From Oscillospiraceae bacterium (lineage in GTDB: Bacteria > Bacillota > Clostridia > Oscillospirales > Acutalibacteraceae), in the NCBI GenBank assembly GCA_015065965.1, contig SVPH01000002.1, forward strand, positions 56,656-120,655: a DNA stretch of 64,000 bases, written 5' to 3'. Below the pieces are notes generated by a model. That model was not told the DNA's origin. It searched no databases and saw only the letters and a program-made list of their open reading frames with translations. This document shows positions 35,526-43,571 of the stretch, one piece after another (the stretch's first letter is position 1; the number at the start of each line of letters is the position of its first letter). The position numbers and the translations under genes are program-made.

Positions 35526-36833
35526 ATGACCGCAAATCGGTTTGGTATAATCAGCATACAAAAACGGACATTGCCTGAATGGCTGCTGTGGTTTATTTTT
35601 CTTTTTCCGTTTCTGATGGCTTTTTTAACGGAGTTTATTGGATTGCCGGGTTTTGTCAAATATTTTGTTGATGCAGCATATGTTGTTGCGTTTATGTTTG
35701 TGTTCTTTCGCCGCATAACCCTGCTCAGCAGAAAGGTTATGCCGTTTGTTGCCTTTTTTCTTGCTTTTTTATTGTATACTTTTACGGTTTATATTTTCAA
35801 TTTTCAGTCACCGTTTTATTATCTCTGGGGTTTAAGAAATAACTTTAGGTTTTATATTGTATTTCTTTTATACACCGTGTTTTTTGATGAAACAGAAATT
35901 AAAAAATGTTTTAAATTTATAGATTACATTTTTTGGATAAATATTTTTCTTTCTGTTTTTCAATTTATTGTTTTGGGGTATGAACAGGACTACCTTGGCG
36001 GAATATTCGGCGTTGAAAAAGGCTGTAATGCGTTTACGTTTATATTTTTCAGTATAGTTATAAGCAAATCTATACTGTCGTTTATGAATAAAAACGAAAA
36101 ACCCTTGGTTTGTCTGGCAAAGTGCGGAGCATCGCTTGTTGTTGCCGCAATGGCGGAACTTAAGTTTTATTTTATACTTTTTGTCTTTATTCTTGCTTTT
36201 TCGGCACTTATTACCCGTTTTTCATTCAGAAAGTTTTTCTTCATGCTGGTTTTTACGGTCATGCTGATATTTGCAAGTTTGTTGCTTGCAACAATATTCA
36301 AAGATGACGGAATGCTGTCTTTTGACGGCATTATAGAAATGGTTACCGCATCAAACTATGCAACAGCGGAGGATTTAGGTCGTTTTACCGCTATACCAAC
36401 CATTTCAAATAATATACTCACCAAACCTCTTGAGAAGATTTTTGGCTTAGGTTTGGGTAACTGTGATACTTCTGCATTTGAAATATGCAATACGCCGTTC
36501 TATAAAAGCCATTCGTATCTTCATTATGATTGGTTTTCAAGTGCAATGCTGTTTTTGGAAACCGGTTATGTCGGCTTGATTACCTATATCGGATTTTATG
36601 TTTTGTGTTTTGTTTATGCAAGGAAGCATATGAAAAACAGGTCATCAAACGAACTATATTGTCAAATCAGCATGATTATGTCACTTATCTGCATAATTAT
36701 GGTGTTCTATAACTCGGCGCTTAAAACGGAAGCGGCTTATCTCTCAGTTTTTTCAATTGTATTGCCGTTTCTTCAGTCATCTTTGCCGGAAAGTACGGAA
36801 GAAACCGGTATTTCCGATTATAAAACTGCGTAA
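35526..36833 (+). CDS. O-antigen/capsule polymerase-like membrane protein (Wzy type)
   Basis: A 435-aa protein with about 10-12 hydrophobic helices (for example LLWFIFLFPFLMAFL, MPFVAFFLAFLLYTFTVYIF) and an extracytoplasmic region near 270-345 holding the weakly conserved H-rich block FYKSHSYLHYDWFSSAMLF. Wzy proteins are divergent, so the call rests on topology, this SH...HYDWF-type block and position just before the flippase. Start ATG 35526 with GGAGG 6 nt upstream rather than the TTG at 35520. Confidence 0.82.
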   Translation: MTANRFGIISIQKRTLPEWLLWFIFLFPFLMAFLTEFIGLPGFVKYFVDAAYVVAFMFVFFRRITLLSRKVMPFVAFFLAFLLYTFTVYIFNFQSPFYYLWGLRNNFRFYIVFLLYTVFFDETEIKKCFKFIDYIFWINIFLSVFQFIVLGYEQDYLGGIFGVEKGCNAFTFIFFSIVISKSILSFMNKNEKPLVCLAKCGASLVVAAMAELKFYFILFVFILAFSALITRFSFRKFFFMLVFTVMLIFASLLLATIFKDDGMLSFDGIIEMVTASNYATAEDLGRFTAIPTISNNILTKPLEKIFGLGLGNCDTSAFEICNTPFYKSHSYLHYDWFSSAMLFLETGYVGLITYIGFYVLCFVYARKHMKNRSSNELYCQISMIMSLICIIMVFYNSALKTEAAYLSVFSIVLPFLQSSLPESTEETGISDYKTA

Positions 36834-36849
36834 TTTTTGTTGGTGAAAC

Positions 36850-38175
36850 ATGAACTATAGTAAAGTATTCAATAACGCCAAGTGGATAATTGTTTGTAAG
36901 GTAATTCAGTCACTGTTGCAATTCATAGTCGGCATGCTGTGTGCTCGTTATCTCGGTCCGTCAAACTACGGTCTGATTAACTATGCCGCATCTGTTGTGG
37001 CTTTTGCAATTCCGCTTATGAGGCTGGGCTTTGATGCAACCTTGGTTCATGAACTTGTTGAAAATCCTCACAAAGAGGGCGAAATTCTGGGCACGTCGCT
37101 TGCAATGAATGTGTTGTCAAGTCTGATATGCATCGGCGGTACGACAGTATTTGTTTCGGTTGCAAACACTGATGAAAGAGAAACAATTCTTGTTTGTTTT
37201 CTATACAGTTTATCGGTATTTTTTGCTGCAGTTGAAATGATTCAGTATTGGTTTCAGTATAAATTACAATCAAAATATTCATCGGTTTCAATGCTAACGG
37301 CATATGTGGTTGTTGCGGCATACAGAATCTTCCTGCTTGTCAGTGAAAAGAGCGTTTATTGGTTTGCTGTTACTCATTCAATCGAATACGGAATAGTTGC
37401 TTTGCTTTTATTGGTTATATATTTCAAAAAGGGCGGAACGCGTTTTTGTTTTTCTTTTGAAACCGCAAAAAAAATGTTTTCCCGTAGTAAGCATTATATT
37501 CTTGCATCGCTTATGCTCGTTATTCTTCAGAATACAGACCACATTATGCTTACCTTCATTTCGGGAACTGCCGAAACAGGTTTTTATTCTGCAGCAATAA
37601 CATGCACAACGATTGTTCAGTTTGTTTATATTGCCGTTATTGATTCTTTCAGACCTATTATTCTTGAAAATAAAAAGGATAAGTCTGCAGAGTACAGCCT
37701 TAATGTGTCGCGTTTATACGGCATAACTTCATATGCGGCAATAGCCCAAAGCGCAGTGTTTACCTTTATGGCAAAAATAATTGTTGATATTCTTTACGGG
37801 GATGAATTTTTGGCGGCTGTTCCTGTTTTGCAGATTTTAACTTGGTATTTTCTTTTTTCTGTTATGGGAGTTGTCCGCAATGTTTGGATTCTTGCCGAAC
37901 AAAAGCAGAAATATCTGTGGATTATAAACCTTTCAGGTGCATTGTTCAATATAATATTGAATTCCTTCCTTATTCCGCAATTCGGAGCAAGCGGAGCAGC
38001 GTTTGCTTCACTGCTTACACAGTTCTTTGCAAACTTTGTTCTCGGATTTATAATTAAACCTATTCGTGAAAATAACAGGTTGCTTTTACAAGGACTTAAC
38101 CCTGTATTTGTTATAAAAGAAGCAAAAAATATACTTTTACTTTTAAAAAATAAGCACGCAAATAAAATCGGGTGA
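36850..38175 (+). CDS. Oligosaccharide flippase (Wzx family)
   Basis: A 441-aa MOP-superfamily protein with about 12 membrane helices and the Wzx-type opening NAKWIIVCKVIQSLLQFIVG, ARYLGPSNYGLINYA. It moves the lipid-linked repeat unit to the outer face for polymerisation. 16 nt after the polymerase gene. Confidence 0.92.
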   Translation: MNYSKVFNNAKWIIVCKVIQSLLQFIVGMLCARYLGPSNYGLINYAASVVAFAIPLMRLGFDATLVHELVENPHKEGEILGTSLAMNVLSSLICIGGTTVFVSVANTDERETILVCFLYSLSVFFAAVEMIQYWFQYKLQSKYSSVSMLTAYVVVAAYRIFLLVSEKSVYWFAVTHSIEYGIVALLLLVIYFKKGGTRFCFSFETAKKMFSRSKHYILASLMLVILQNTDHIMLTFISGTAETGFYSAAITCTTIVQFVYIAVIDSFRPIILENKKDKSAEYSLNVSRLYGITSYAAIAQSAVFTFMAKIIVDILYGDEFLAAVPVLQILTWYFLFSVMGVVRNVWILAEQKQKYLWIINLSGALFNIILNSFLIPQFGASGAAFASLLTQFFANFVLGFIIKPIRENNRLLLQGLNPVFVIKEAKNILLLLKNKHANKIG

Positions 38176-38209
38176 GTTTTATAATTTGAACTCGATTGGG
38201 AGAACAGAT

Positions 38210-39583
38210 ATGGATAATAACGAAAAAATAATTATTAATGTTGATGACGGCGAAAATGAAGTTATAAATGCATCGGAGAAAACGGAGCATTCGCATTCTT
38301 CAGGCAGTCATCACCATTCACACCATCACAGCCACGGACATCATCACCACAGTTCAAAAAAAAGAAGCAAAAATCACAAAAAGGAAAAGGCAAAACATTT
38401 TTTCAAACGCTATAAATACAGGATTTCCAATATTTTAATTGCTCTTTTGTTTATAGGTATACTGGTAATTGTCGGTGTTTCACTTGACGGCAAATCAAAT
38501 TCAGATTTTGAAAGTTCGGGCGGCAAAAATGATGTAATTCTTCAAACAAACTCCACCCTTAATATTAAAATACCGTTTTTTGATGAGGATGTTGTAATAG
38601 CAGGCACTGCAGTTCAGGTTTACATGGAATCTGAAGACGATGATGCATTTGATGTTTACAAAGACTATGCAGCGATGGGCAGGCTTGATGTGGGATTGCC
38701 TGTAACTCTTTCGTATGAAGTGACGGGGATTCCCGGCGGTTATTCAGTTAAGAGTGCTGATGTTTTTGTTTCTGAAAACGAGAATATGACTCCGTCGGTT
38801 TGCTATCCGTTTGATGAAAATGAAACAAGCGTTGATGTTTACCATTTAAAAGTAAATACTCAGTATTATTACCGGATTACTCTTGAAATATCAAATGGTT
38901 CAAAAACAAGTGTAGCGGGAAGTTTCAAAACAGCGGATACTCCGCGTATTCTTTCTGTTGACGGTGTTTATAATCTGCGTGATATAGGCAACTGGAAAAC
39001 TGCTGACGGCAAGGTTATCAAGCAGGGCTTGTTATATCGAAGCGCAGAGTTGGATGGAGCAGTCGAATCAAAATATACAATTACTCCCGACGGTGTTAAT
39101 ACAATGCTGACCGTTCTCGGTATTCGCACCGATATGGACTTAAGGTATTCAAGCGATAACAAAAACGGAACAAATGCGCTTGGTGCCGGTGTTAAGCATG
39201 TATATTACGGTGCACCAATGTATGACGGTGCATTTACATCTGAAGGCAAGGCAGCAATCAGAAAAATATTTGCTGACCTTGCAAACAAAAATAACTATCC
39301 TGTACTTATGCACTGCACACACGGTATGGACAGAACAGGAACTGTTTGCTATCTTCTTGAAGCAATCCTCGGAGTCAGTGAAAAAGACTTGATGAAGGAA
39401 TATCAACTTTCGTCATTCTGTCACGGTGAAATGTGGGGATTGAGCAAAATGAACGAATTTGTGGGAAGACTTAAATCTTACGATGGAGTAACTATTCAGG
39501 AAAAAGCGGTAAACTATCTTCTTTCGACTGGTGTCACTTCGGCGGAAATAGCAAATATACGAGAGATTTTTCTCGGCAAATAA
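38210..39583 (+). CDS. Membrane-anchored tyrosine-type phosphatase with His-rich cytoplasmic tail
   Basis: A 457-aa protein. Residues 27-47 hold 13 His in 21 positions; a Lys/Arg-rich stretch (49-71) precedes one membrane helix (72-91), so the positive-inside rule puts the rest outside. About 120-255 is a beta, fibronectin-III-like domain (VTLSYEVTGIPGGYSVKSAD, LKVNTQYYYRITLEI). About 265-457 is a phosphatase of the Y_phosphatase3 type: GVYNLRDIGNWKTADGK, LYRSAEL, and H368-C369-THGMD-R375-TG as the P-loop. It ends the glycan operon. Outward placement means it cannot dephosphorylate CpsD in the cytosol. ATG 38210 chosen because GGGAG is 7 nt upstream. Confidence 0.9.
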   Translation: MDNNEKIIINVDDGENEVINASEKTEHSHSSGSHHHSHHHSHGHHHHSSKKRSKNHKKEKAKHFFKRYKYRISNILIALLFIGILVIVGVSLDGKSNSDFESSGGKNDVILQTNSTLNIKIPFFDEDVVIAGTAVQVYMESEDDDAFDVYKDYAAMGRLDVGLPVTLSYEVTGIPGGYSVKSADVFVSENENMTPSVCYPFDENETSVDVYHLKVNTQYYYRITLEISNGSKTSVAGSFKTADTPRILSVDGVYNLRDIGNWKTADGKVIKQGLLYRSAELDGAVESKYTITPDGVNTMLTVLGIRTDMDLRYSSDNKNGTNALGAGVKHVYYGAPMYDGAFTSEGKAAIRKIFADLANKNNYPVLMHCTHGMDRTGTVCYLLEAILGVSEKDLMKEYQLSSFCHGEMWGLSKMNEFVGRLKSYDGVTIQEKAVNYLLSTGVTSAEIANIREIFLGK

Positions 39584-39603
39584 AACTTGCACAGTATTCA
39601 TAA

Positions 39604-39638
39604 AATGCACCCCAAATGATAAAGATTTGGGGTGCATT
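39604..39638 (+). terminator. Terminator at the end of the exopolysaccharide locus, bidirectional
   Basis: AATGCACCCCAAAT / ATTTGGGGTGCATT, a perfect 14-bp stem with a 7-nt loop. Lies between two convergent genes; T-runs on either side are weak, so the stem does most of the work. Confidence 0.8.
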
Positions 39639-39657
39639 AGTTATTGAAAGAGTTTAT

Positions 39658-40245
39658 TTATAACTTTAAATTTCCTTTTTTAATATTATCCTGAATTATA
39701 GCATCTGTAATCTCAAATAATTTTTCTGAACCTGATTTTGTTTTACTTTGCCTTTTGTAAATTTGTTCAACGGTAACATTGTGTTCACGCCAGTCACCGC
39801 CATTATTGCTGTTGTTTAAAATAAGCGGTTGAATGTTGTCCATTGCATGGGCAAATTTTGATTCAGCGGTTTCGTATGCTTCAAATTCATCAAACAAGGC
39901 TATAAGTTCTTTTGCCTGCTCTGCAGGTAAAATTGAAAATATTCTTTGTTTGGCACGGTCTTCTCTGGTTTTTTGGGATTGCAAAGCGTCGCTATCATAA
40001 GCATACGTATCACCGGCATCTATTTCAACGATATCATGAATAAGGCACATAAGCATTACTTTTGCAATATCAATTTCTTCGTTTGAATATTCCTTGAGTA
40101 TGTATGCTATGATTGCCATGTGCCAGGAGTGTTCTGCATCGTTTTCATTTCTTCCGTTATCGGATAAGTGAGTTTGCCTGAATATGTTTTTCAGTTTATC
40201 AATTTCCAATGAAAATGAAAGTTGCTTTTCTATACGATTATCCAT
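39658..40245 (-). CDS. HD-domain phosphohydrolase, YfbR/HDDC2-like nucleotidase
   Basis: A 195-aa HD hydrolase. H in RNENDAEHSWHMAI, HD in LMCLIHDIVEIDAGD and the later D in FAHAMDNIQPLILN make the metal site. The family includes 5'-deoxynucleotidases (E. coli YfbR), so dNMP hydrolysis is the best guess. Start at ATG 40245 with AGGGTG upstream; the TTG at 40266 is unlikely. Single gene. Confidence 0.88.
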   Translation of the reverse strand: MDNRIEKQLSFSLEIDKLKNIFRQTHLSDNGRNENDAEHSWHMAIIAYILKEYSNEEIDIAKVMLMCLIHDIVEIDAGDTYAYDSDALQSQKTREDRAKQRIFSILPAEQAKELIALFDEFEAYETAESKFAHAMDNIQPLILNNSNNGGDWREHNVTVEQIYKRQSKTKSGSEKLFEITDAIIQDNIKKGNLKL

Positions 40246-40381
40246 CGAATCACCCTTATCAATCAAAATTCATTTCAAAAATTATAACATAGATTTTTGA
40301 AATGGCAATAATTATTTTTCGATGACAGAACGGATGACATTATCTCTTTTAACAAAATCAAATTTAACTCATCTTATTGTA

Positions 40382-40410
40382 TTTACTTATTTAAAATATA
40401 GTGATATAAT
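40382..40410 (+). promoter_or_regulatory. Promoter of the M20 peptidase gene
   Basis: TTTACT, 17-bp spacer, TATAAT at 40405-40410; 35 bp before the ATG. Confidence 0.6.
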
Positions 40411-40444
40411 ATTACGGCAAAATAACCGAAAGGATATGATACAA

Positions 40445-41896
40445 ATGAAGTATATAGGTATAGCGTTGCTTGTTATTCTTGCTGTTATCCTGCTTTTGGT
40501 TGCAGTTGCAGCAGTAAGAGCAATAAAGATTAAGGCTAAACCCAACACAAATGCACCTGCTATTAATCCCACTGAAAAGGAAGCGGCTGATTACGCACAG
40601 AAACTTTCAGCGATGGTTCAAGTGCCGACGGTTTCGCTCAGAGGCAACACGGATCTTACACAGTTTTATAAACTGCATGAGGTTATGAAAAAGAACTTTC
40701 CTCTTGTTTTTTCAAAACTTGAATGCACTGAAATAGAGGGCAACCTCATTTTCCGTTGGTCAGGTAAAGATGCCAAAAGAAACGGTATTCTTCTTATGGG
40801 TCATCAGGATGTTGTTACCGCCGACGAACCTAATTGGGACAGGGATCCTTTCTCAGGTGAGATTTCGGGCGGAAATATCCACGGCAGAGGCGCGATGGAC
40901 TGTAAATCAACCTTTTTCTCAGAATTTCAGGCTGTTGAAGAACTTCTTGCGGAGGGATTTGAACCTCCTTGTGATGTTTACCTTGCAACGGCGGTTGATG
41001 AGGAAATATCAGGCGAGGGCGCAATAAAACTTGTAAATCACCTTAAATCAAAAGGTGTTCATCTTGATGTTGCAATGGATGAAGGCGGCGCAATCCTTAA
41101 AGATGCTCTGCCTACCATGGCAGGCTGGTGTGCCGCAATCGGCGTGCTTGAAAAAGGGTATATTGACCTTAAAGTTATCGCGAAGGGTAAGGGCGGCCAC
41201 TCCTCAACTCCCAAAAGCAACACACCTATTGCAAGGCTTTCAAAGTTTGTTGCGGATATTGAAAAAGATAAACCTTTTAAGGCGGAAATATCAGGCCCTG
41301 TTTATGCTATGCTTGATCAGGCTGCACCTCTTCTCGGTTTTCCGCTGAGAATGGTGCTTGGTAATATGTGGCTGTTCAAGGGTCTGCTTACCAAAGTTCT
41401 GCCCATGGTTTCACCTATGTGTAACGCATTTGTAAAAACAACATTCTGCTGCACAATGGCAGAAGGTTCGCACAGCCCCAATGTTATTCCTTCGGAAGCA
41501 TACATAGTATGTAATCTGCGTCCGTCACCTCATCAGAATGCAGAGCAGTCACTTGCAGTGCTTAAGAAATATGCAGATAAATATGATCTCGAATTTGAGG
41601 TTATTCACGCAAGAAACGCATCAAACTGCGTTGATTATAACGGCGAGGAGTTCGGATATCTTAAAAAATGCCTTAACGAATGTTATCCTGAGGCAGGTGT
41701 TATTCCTTACCTTATGACAGGCGGAACGGATTGCCGTCATTATGAAGAAATTGCTGATAATTGTCTGCGTTTCTGCCCAATCAAGATGAGCAACGAGCAA
41801 CTTGCCGCCATGCATGCCGCAAATGAAAGCATCGGTGTAACCGAAGTTGCCTATTGTGTAAAATTCTATAAACACTATATAAAAAATCATAAGTAA
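40445..41896 (+). CDS. Membrane-anchored M20 family metallopeptidase
   Basis: A 483-aa protein of the carboxypeptidase S/PM20D1-like branch. A hydrophobic helix at residues 4-26 anchors it, with the catalytic part probably outside. Zinc site: H120 in MGHQDVV, D152 in RGAMDCKS, E186-E187 in VDEEISGEG, and the later H in TGGTDCRHYEE. A dimerisation insert lies between. Relatives hydrolyse peptides or N-acyl amino acids. The ATG at 40445 fits GAAAGGA 10 nt upstream; the ATG at 40436 is too close. Confidence 0.93.
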   Translation: MKYIGIALLVILAVILLLVAVAAVRAIKIKAKPNTNAPAINPTEKEAADYAQKLSAMVQVPTVSLRGNTDLTQFYKLHEVMKKNFPLVFSKLECTEIEGNLIFRWSGKDAKRNGILLMGHQDVVTADEPNWDRDPFSGEISGGNIHGRGAMDCKSTFFSEFQAVEELLAEGFEPPCDVYLATAVDEEISGEGAIKLVNHLKSKGVHLDVAMDEGGAILKDALPTMAGWCAAIGVLEKGYIDLKVIAKGKGGHSSTPKSNTPIARLSKFVADIEKDKPFKAEISGPVYAMLDQAAPLLGFPLRMVLGNMWLFKGLLTKVLPMVSPMCNAFVKTTFCCTMAEGSHSPNVIPSEAYIVCNLRPSPHQNAEQSLAVLKKYADKYDLEFEVIHARNASNCVDYNGEEFGYLKKCLNECYPEAGVIPYLMTGGTDCRHYEEIADNCLRFCPIKMSNEQLAAMHAANESIGVTEVAYCVKFYKHYIKNHK

Positions 41897-41899
41897 TGA

Positions 41900-41939
41900 C
41901 AAAGGACTGTTTTGATTATAAAACAGTCCTTTGCTTTTT
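41900..41939 (+). terminator. Terminator of the M20 peptidase gene
   Basis: CAAAGGACTGTTTT / AAAACAGTCCTTTG stem, GATTAT loop region, then CTTTTTATT. Confidence 0.9.
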
Positions 41940-41963
41940 ATTCAAAATTACAAGACTTTTGGG

Positions 41964-41992
41964 TTGTAAATTGCGGTATGATGTTTTATAAT
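41964..41992 (+). promoter_or_regulatory. Promoter of the MFS transporter gene
   Basis: TTGTAA, 17-bp spacer, TATAAT at 41987-41992; 36 bp before the ATG. Confidence 0.75.
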
Positions 41993-42028
41993 AATTCCAT
42001 AAATAACTTTTGGCAAGGAAAGATATAT

Positions 42029-43420
42029 ATGAAAACTACCGAAAAGATTTTACAAAGTGAGAAACATGAACTTAACAGGCTCAAAAAAATGAAAAACAGA
42101 AGTTCCGGCAGCAAATATTTTTTAATTTTACTCATACTTATTGCAATTGTTAATATTCTTGATGAAGTTACAAGTAACCTCACAGTTACGGTGCAGTCAT
42201 CTTTTGTAACGGAGTTCTTTGTCAATAATCCGTTTATGGGTAAATACTATACATACGAAGACGGTCTTGCGTTTCATTCGGGAATCGGTGTTTTTACTTA
42301 TGTTTTAGGTTTGTTTACTCCGTTTTATAAGGCCCTTGCCGATAAATGGGGCAGAAAACCGCTTTTTGTCCTTTCAACTCTCGGTATGGCAACGGGTCTT
42401 ATGGTAATACATCTCTCATCAAGTTACATAATGTTTCTTGTTGGTTTTGCAATCATAAGTTTCTTTATGGGTCACGATATTCAGATTATCTATATTCTTG
42501 AAGAAGCGCCCGACAAACACCGCGCAAAAATTTACAGTTTCCTTAAAAGTTTCGGCATTTTAGGTGTTATCCTTATTCCTGCACTCCGCGATATGCTTAT
42601 GGGTAACGATGCAACAAAATGGCGTGAGATTTTTCTTGTTCCTGCATTGATCGGTTTTGCGACAACTGTGCTTGTTATACTTTTGGCAAAAGATACAAAG
42701 GTTTTTATCAAAGAAAGAATAGAGTATCTTTCACGCTCATATGAAGAAAGGCAGGCAGAAAAAGAACTTAAAAAGCAGCAAAAGCAAGCGCAGAGAAATC
42801 AGTCCGGTGTGTTTAACGGCGTAAAATATATTTTCTCAAACAAGGATACAAAAATGCTCATTATAGCGCATATTATTTTCGATGCCGCAATGCCTGCGAT
42901 TGCGCTTTATTTTGAATCATCTATGCACCGTGCCGGAATGAGCACGAGCGATATTACAAAAGCGCTGTTTATGGTGCCTGTTATTTATGCGGCAATAACT
43001 TTTCTTTCGGGATTTATTGCTGATAAAGCGGGCAGAAAAACAACGGTTACTCTTTTTTCAGTTACCTGTGTAACGGGATATGTTCTTTTTGTTGCAGGCA
43101 TACTTTGCGGTTGGAATCCCTATCTTGTCGGTGCGTTTGCAGGGCTTTATCAGGGTTCATATTGGATCGGCAGAGATTATATGAATGTTATGATGACTGA
43201 AAAAGTGCCTACGGATATCCGCGCATCGGTTGTCGGCGCTGAGGGTCTTTTGGTTATTATAGGTCTTGTTGTAGGATATGCAAGCATAATAGTCGGAATG
43301 ATGATTATGCCGATTTGGTGGGCTTGCCTTACAATTTCCATCCCTGCAGTTACGGCTGCGGCGGTAATATTCACCCTTAAAGTTAAAGAAACAAAGGGTG
43401 CAAATCTTGATAATTTATAA
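42029..43420 (+). CDS. Major facilitator superfamily transporter
   Basis: A 463-aa protein with 12 predicted helices. Diagnostic loop between helices 2 and 3: ADKWGRKPLF; a matching loop in the second half: ADKAGRKTTV. The central cytoplasmic loop is long and charged (SYEERQAEKELKKQQKQAQR). Substrate unknown. ATG 42029 is preceded by AAGGAAAG; an upstream in-frame start would overlap the previous terminator. Single gene. Confidence 0.92.
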   Translation: MKTTEKILQSEKHELNRLKKMKNRSSGSKYFLILLILIAIVNILDEVTSNLTVTVQSSFVTEFFVNNPFMGKYYTYEDGLAFHSGIGVFTYVLGLFTPFYKALADKWGRKPLFVLSTLGMATGLMVIHLSSSYIMFLVGFAIISFFMGHDIQIIYILEEAPDKHRAKIYSFLKSFGILGVILIPALRDMLMGNDATKWREIFLVPALIGFATTVLVILLAKDTKVFIKERIEYLSRSYEERQAEKELKKQQKQAQRNQSGVFNGVKYIFSNKDTKMLIIAHIIFDAAMPAIALYFESSMHRAGMSTSDITKALFMVPVIYAAITFLSGFIADKAGRKTTVTLFSVTCVTGYVLFVAGILCGWNPYLVGAFAGLYQGSYWIGRDYMNVMMTEKVPTDIRASVVGAEGLLVIIGLVVGYASIIVGMMIMPIWWACLTISIPAVTAAAVIFTLKVKETKGANLDNL

Positions 43421-43430
43421 ATATTGAAAC

Positions 43431-43466
43431 AAGCCGTCCGAAAACTCGGACGGCTTAGTTTTTTCA
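43431..43466 (+). terminator. Terminator of the MFS gene
   Basis: AAGCCGTCCGA / TCGGACGGCTT, perfect 11-bp stem with an AAAC loop, then AGTTTTTTC. Confidence 0.92.
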
Positions 43467-43477
43467 TGTATATGGGG

Positions 43478-43506
43478 TTGAGTTAGAAAAATCAGTATGC
43501 TATAAT
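43478..43506 (+). promoter_or_regulatory. Promoter of the GH28-like gene
   Basis: TTGAGT, 17-bp spacer, TATAAT at 43501-43506. Leader about 60 nt; GAAAGG lies before the ATG. Confidence 0.7.
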
Positions 43507-43571
43507 AATCTAAAAGCAAATCTTAACAATGTCAATCGTCACATTTTTGTTTAGGAAAGGCGGAAAATCAA

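Noticed and set aside
39658..40245. HD protein as a regulator of the capsule locus
   Set aside because: Convergent with the locus and separated by a strong terminator; sequence fits a nucleotidase.
42029..43420. Longer start for the MFS gene at 41912
   Set aside because: It would begin inside the preceding terminator and before the promoter at 41964-41992.
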